A stretch of DNA of 8,269 bases, from contig CAKOKM010000041.1 of NCBI GenBank assembly GCA_934091015.1, positions 1 to 8,269 on the forward strand, read 5' to 3'. The notes beneath the pieces are model-generated. The model was not told the origin of the DNA. It did no database searches and saw only the letters and a list, made by a program, of their open reading frames with translations. This stretch comes from an uncultured Bacilli bacterium. GTDB taxonomy: Bacteria; Bacillota_I; Bacilli_A; RF39; UBA660. How positions within the stretch are numbered: position 1 is the first letter of the stretch; every line of letters starts with the position of its first letter. A program made the position numbers and the translations under genes. This document shows, piece after piece, positions 6,169 through 8,269 of the stretch.

Positions 6169-8088
6169 ATGATGGCTCATAAATATGATGAACATTCAAT
6201 TAAAATATTAGAAGGATTAGAAGCAGTCAGAAAAAGACCAGGTATGTATATAGGATCAACTGATAAAAGAGGTCTTCATCATTTAGTATGGGAAATAGTA
6301 GATAACTCAATAGATGAAATAATAAATGGTTATGGTAATAAAATAAGTATTAAGATCAATAAAGATAATTCTATAACTATCGCTGATAATGGTAGAGGTG
6401 TACCAACCGGTATGCATTCTAGTGGAAAATCAACTCCTGAAGTTATTTATACTATTTTACATGCAGGTGGTAAATTTGAAACTGATGGATATAAAGTATC
6501 TGGTGGTTTACATGGTGTAGGTGCATCTGTTGTTAATGCTTTATCTGACTATATGGAAGTAACTATTTTAAGAGATGGTGAAATAAATCAAATTAAATTT
6601 AAAAATGGTGGGGAAGTAGCAAGTCCTTTAAAGAAAATTGGTACTACTAAAGCAACTGGAACAATCGTAACGTTTAAACCAATGGAAAGTATCTTTAAAA
6701 ATTTGACATTTAGTTATACAACTATTTGTGAAAGAATGCAAGAAAGTGCCTTCTTACTTAAAGAATTAACTATTGATATAGAAGATATTCCTGATGATAA
6801 AAGGGTAACATACCATTATGATAATGGATTAATCTCATTTGTTGACTATATTAATGAAGATAAAGAAGTATTACATAAAGTTATTCCTATTCATGGCGTT
6901 AAAAACACTATTGAAGTAGACATCGCTATGCAATATACTGATTCTTATAATGAAAATATTATCTCATTTGTTAACAATGTTAAAACAAGTGATGGTGGAA
7001 CTCACGAAGTTGGTTTTAAAACAGGTATAACTAAAGCCTTTAATGATTATGCTAAATCAAATGGTATATTAAAAGCAAAATCAGCTAACTTTGAAGGAAG
7101 CGATGTTAGAGAAGGATTAACCGCTGTTATTAATTTAAAAATACCAGAAAACTTACTTCAATTCGAAGGACAAACTAAAGGAAAGCTAGGAACACCAGAA
7201 GCAAGACCAGTAGTCGAATCAATTGTTTATGAAAGTATTAAATATTATTTAGAAGAAAACAAAGAAAATGCTTTAAAAATAATTGAAAAAATGAGTAAAA
7301 GTAAAGTTGCTAGAGAAGCAGCTCGCAAAGCGAGAGAAGAAGCAAGAAATGGTAAAACTAAAAAAAGTGAAGCTCAAAGATTATCAGGAAAACTTACTCC
7401 TGCTCAAACAAGAAATCCTAAGAAAAATGAATTATTTATCGTCGAGGGAAATTCAGCCGGAGGTACTGCTAAAAAAAGTAGGGATCGTAAATTCCAAGCG
7501 ATATTACCTTTAAGAGGAAAAATTCTTAATACCGAAAAAACAAGTGGTCCTGAAATATTTAAAAATGAAGAAATAAGTACTATGATAAACTGTATTGGAG
7601 CTGGATTTGGTCAAGATTTTGACGTTAAAGATATTAATTATGATAAAGTAATTATAATGACCGATGCCGATGATGATGGCGCTCATATTCAATGTCTACT
7701 TTTAACTTTCTTCTATCGATTTATGAAACCTCTTATTGAAGAAGGACATTTATATATTGCAATGCCACCTCTTTATAAAGTAGATTATGGTAAAAATCAT
7801 GTCTATTGTTGGACAAATGAAGAATTAAAAGAAGCAACTAAAGGAAAACAAAATTATAAAGTTCAAAGATATAAAGGTTTAGGTGAAATGAATCCCGAAC
7901 CACTTTGGACAACTACAATGGATCCTGAAAATAGAAACTTAATTAAGGTTAATATAACTGATGCTTTACTTGCTGAAAAAAGAGTTTCTGTTTTAATGGG
8001 AGATGTTGTTGAACCGAGAAAAGATTGGATTAATGAAAATGTTGAATTCTCTCTTGAAGATGATTATATAATTGAAACAAAGAGGTAA
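6169..8088 (+). CDS. parE: DNA topoisomerase IV subunit B (ParE)
   Basis: The 639-residue protein is the ATPase and TOPRIM subunit of topoisomerase IV, which with ParC decatenates replicated chromosomes. The GHKL ATPase has the catalytic Glu in WEIVDNSIDE (E42, with N46), DNGRG (73-77) and GGLHGVGAS (112-120), with the transducer lysine in QTKGKLG. The TOPRIM domain has E426 in VEGNSAGG and D499/D501/D503 in TDADDDGAH. ParE rather than GyrB is favoured by NGYGN, PTGMHSSGKSTPEV, AREAARKAREEARNGK, LSGKLTPAQ and the C-terminal PRKDWINENVEF, which match staphylococcal GrlB closely. Asn428 replaces the usual Asp of EGDSAGG. Translation could also begin at ATG 6172 or, less likely, GTG 6163. parC does not follow directly, which is unusual for Bacillota. 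It is divergent from yfhO. Confidence 0.95.
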   Translation: MMAHKYDEHSIKILEGLEAVRKRPGMYIGSTDKRGLHHLVWEIVDNSIDEIINGYGNKISIKINKDNSITIADNGRGVPTGMHSSGKSTPEVIYTILHAGGKFETDGYKVSGGLHGVGASVVNALSDYMEVTILRDGEINQIKFKNGGEVASPLKKIGTTKATGTIVTFKPMESIFKNLTFSYTTICERMQESAFLLKELTIDIEDIPDDKRVTYHYDNGLISFVDYINEDKEVLHKVIPIHGVKNTIEVDIAMQYTDSYNENIISFVNNVKTSDGGTHEVGFKTGITKAFNDYAKSNGILKAKSANFEGSDVREGLTAVINLKIPENLLQFEGQTKGKLGTPEARPVVESIVYESIKYYLEENKENALKIIEKMSKSKVAREAARKAREEARNGKTKKSEAQRLSGKLTPAQTRNPKKNELFIVEGNSAGGTAKKSRDRKFQAILPLRGKILNTEKTSGPEIFKNEEISTMINCIGAGFGQDFDVKDINYDKVIIMTDADDDGAHIQCLLLTFFYRFMKPLIEEGHLYIAMPPLYKVDYGKNHVYCWTNEELKEATKGKQNYKVQRYKGLGEMNPEPLWTTTMDPENRNLIKVNITDALLAEKRVSVLMGDVVEPRKDWINENVEFSLEDDYIIETKR

Positions 8089-8109
8089 TTCTTATTAAAA
8101 CAACCTAAA

Positions 8110-8165
8110 CCGTCAAGCAAACATTTTTCAAAAAATTTATAAAAAGACAAATGTTCGCTTGACGG
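8110..8165. repeat. Long imperfect inverted repeat downstream of parE
   Basis: The 17-base arm CCGTCAAGCAAACATTT (8110-8126) pairs with AAATGTTCGCTTGACGG (8149-8165) with a single mismatch (8119/8156), around a 22-base A/T-rich loop. It is unusually G/C-rich for this window at its base. No T tract follows, so it is not a standard terminator. It could be an RNA processing or stabilising stem at the end of parE mRNA, or a protein-binding site upstream of the next promoter. I do not recognise a known RNA class. Confidence 0.65.
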
Positions 8166-8182
8166 GGGAACCGAGATATAAT
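8154..8182 (+). promoter_or_regulatory. Candidate promoter of the final, cut gene
   Basis: A perfect TATAAT (8177-8182) lies 17 bp after a weak TTCGCT (8154-8159). A TTGACG nearby (8159-8164) is only 12 bp away and badly spaced. The start would be near 8189, followed by the Shine-Dalgarno sequence AAGGAG (8196-8201). The -35 overlaps the right arm of the inverted repeat at 8110-8165. Confidence 0.45.
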
Positions 8183-8215
8183 TTCACTATAGGATAAGGA
8201 GTGAAATTATTTTTT
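8178..8215 (+). terminator. Hairpin plus T run: parE readthrough terminator overlapping the next gene's leader
   Basis: ATAATTTCACT (8178-8188) pairs perfectly over 11 bp with AGTGAAATTAT (8200-8210), with an 11-base loop (8189-8199) and a T run to 8215 that ends at the next ATG. This has the form of an intrinsic terminator. Its right arm and loop contain the AAGGAG ribosome-binding site of the next gene, and its left arm overlaps the TATAAT box. Confidence 0.6.
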
Positions 8216-8269
8216 ATGGAAAGAAAACAAAAAGAACAAATAATAATTGTAGTAACAATTATAGCACTG
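8216..8269 (+). CDS. N-terminus of an unidentified membrane-anchored protein (cut by window edge)
   Basis: Eighteen codons are visible and stay open to the window edge. They encode a short charged start (MERKQKEQ) followed by hydrophobic residues (IIIVVTIIAL), typical of a signal anchor or lipoprotein-like leader, so the product is probably exported or membrane-bound. AAGGAG (8196-8201) lies 14 bases before the ATG, which is long. An in-frame GTG at 8201 could start the protein five codons earlier, but has only a weak site before it. It is not the beginning of ParC. The function cannot be determined from this fragment. Confidence 0.6.
   Translation, partial: MERKQKEQIIIVVTIIAL

Noticed and set aside
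7307..7692. Two short open frames (7307-7513 plus, 7510-7692 minus) inside parE
   Set aside because: Both overlap the conserved TOPRIM region of parE in other frames and have no convincing start context.
6169..8088. gyrB instead of parE
   Set aside because: NGYGN, GMHSSGKSTPEV, the AREAARKAREEAR stretch and LSGKLTPAQ match Bacillota ParE better than GyrB; adjacent recF/gyrA context is also absent.
8144..8157. Minus-strand CGAACATTTGTCTT resembling a Bacillota LexA (SOS) box
   Set aside because: The second half-site is poor (GTCTT instead of GTTCG), and the segment is better explained as one arm of the inverted repeat.
8163..8173. GGGGGAACC segment resembling part of a ydaO (cyclic di-AMP) riboswitch
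   Set aside because: Only this short piece fits. The other conserved riboswitch blocks are absent and too few bases remain before the next gene.
1..8269. Mobile element, CRISPR array, tRNA/rRNA or defence system
   Set aside because: No transposase, integrase, spaced repeats, tRNA-like cloverleaf or recognised defence gene is seen; coding regions fill nearly the whole window.

Overview
The window is strongly AT-rich (A/T-favoured third positions, many Asn, Lys and Ile residues, long T and A tracts). It reads like the chromosome of a low-GC, anaerobic, Bacilli-like bacterium, probably a small-genome gut lineage near the RF39/Mollicutes-type branches. Three things support this: the ParE, S16 and KhpA sequences resemble Bacillota proteins; an oxygen-sensitive [FeFe]-hydrogenase is encoded; and a peptidoglycan-hydrolase-like exoprotein is present, so the cell probably has a wall. 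TGA acts as a stop (yfhO) and Trp is TGG, so the standard bacterial code fits. The exact taxon is inference.

Layout from left to right. (1) 21-623 (+) encodes a membrane-anchored, Thr-linker, Cys-containing glucosaminidase-type cell-wall hydrolase. An extended -10 box lies only 7 nt before its ATG and there is no Shine-Dalgarno sequence. (2) 709-2115 (+) encodes an [FeFe]-hydrogenase with an N-terminal rubredoxin-like knuckle and two 4Fe-4S clusters. (3) 2112-2936 (-) encodes a cytoplasmic protein with a transglutaminase-like Cys-His-Asp triad; it converges on the hydrogenase gene and shares its stop region. (4) A 28-bp perfect palindrome at 2983-3010 lies in the divergent control region between gene 3 and rpsP. 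(5) rpsP (3060-3323) and khpA (3326-3577) form a two-gene translation operon, closed by a long-stem bidirectional terminator that contains the stop codons of khpA and of the convergent gene. (6) 3569-6058 (-) encodes a large YfhO-family polytopic membrane protein. (7) parE (topoisomerase IV subunit B), 6169-8088 (+), is transcribed divergently from yfhO. (8) 8089-8215 is a structured intergenic stretch holding two inverted repeats and a candidate promoter. It leads into the first 18 codons of a membrane-anchored protein cut by the window edge; this is not parC.

The genes do not form one pathway. This is mostly housekeeping chromosome: translation (rpsP, khpA), chromosome topology (parE), envelope (the hydrolase, yfhO) and fermentative redox disposal (hydrogenase). 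I see no mobile element, CRISPR array, tRNA or rRNA, and no convincing new multi-gene system.

The most interesting signals are small. There is a shared promoter architecture (extended -10 TGn, mostly 17-bp spacers) with very short or absent 5' leaders. The perfect palindrome is built around a consensus -35 box. The hydrogenase has Thr where the active-site motif usually has Met. ParE naturally carries the Asn that is linked to quinolone resistance in other bacteria. A hairpin before the last gene has an upstream arm that would be missing from transcripts starting at the gene's own promoter.
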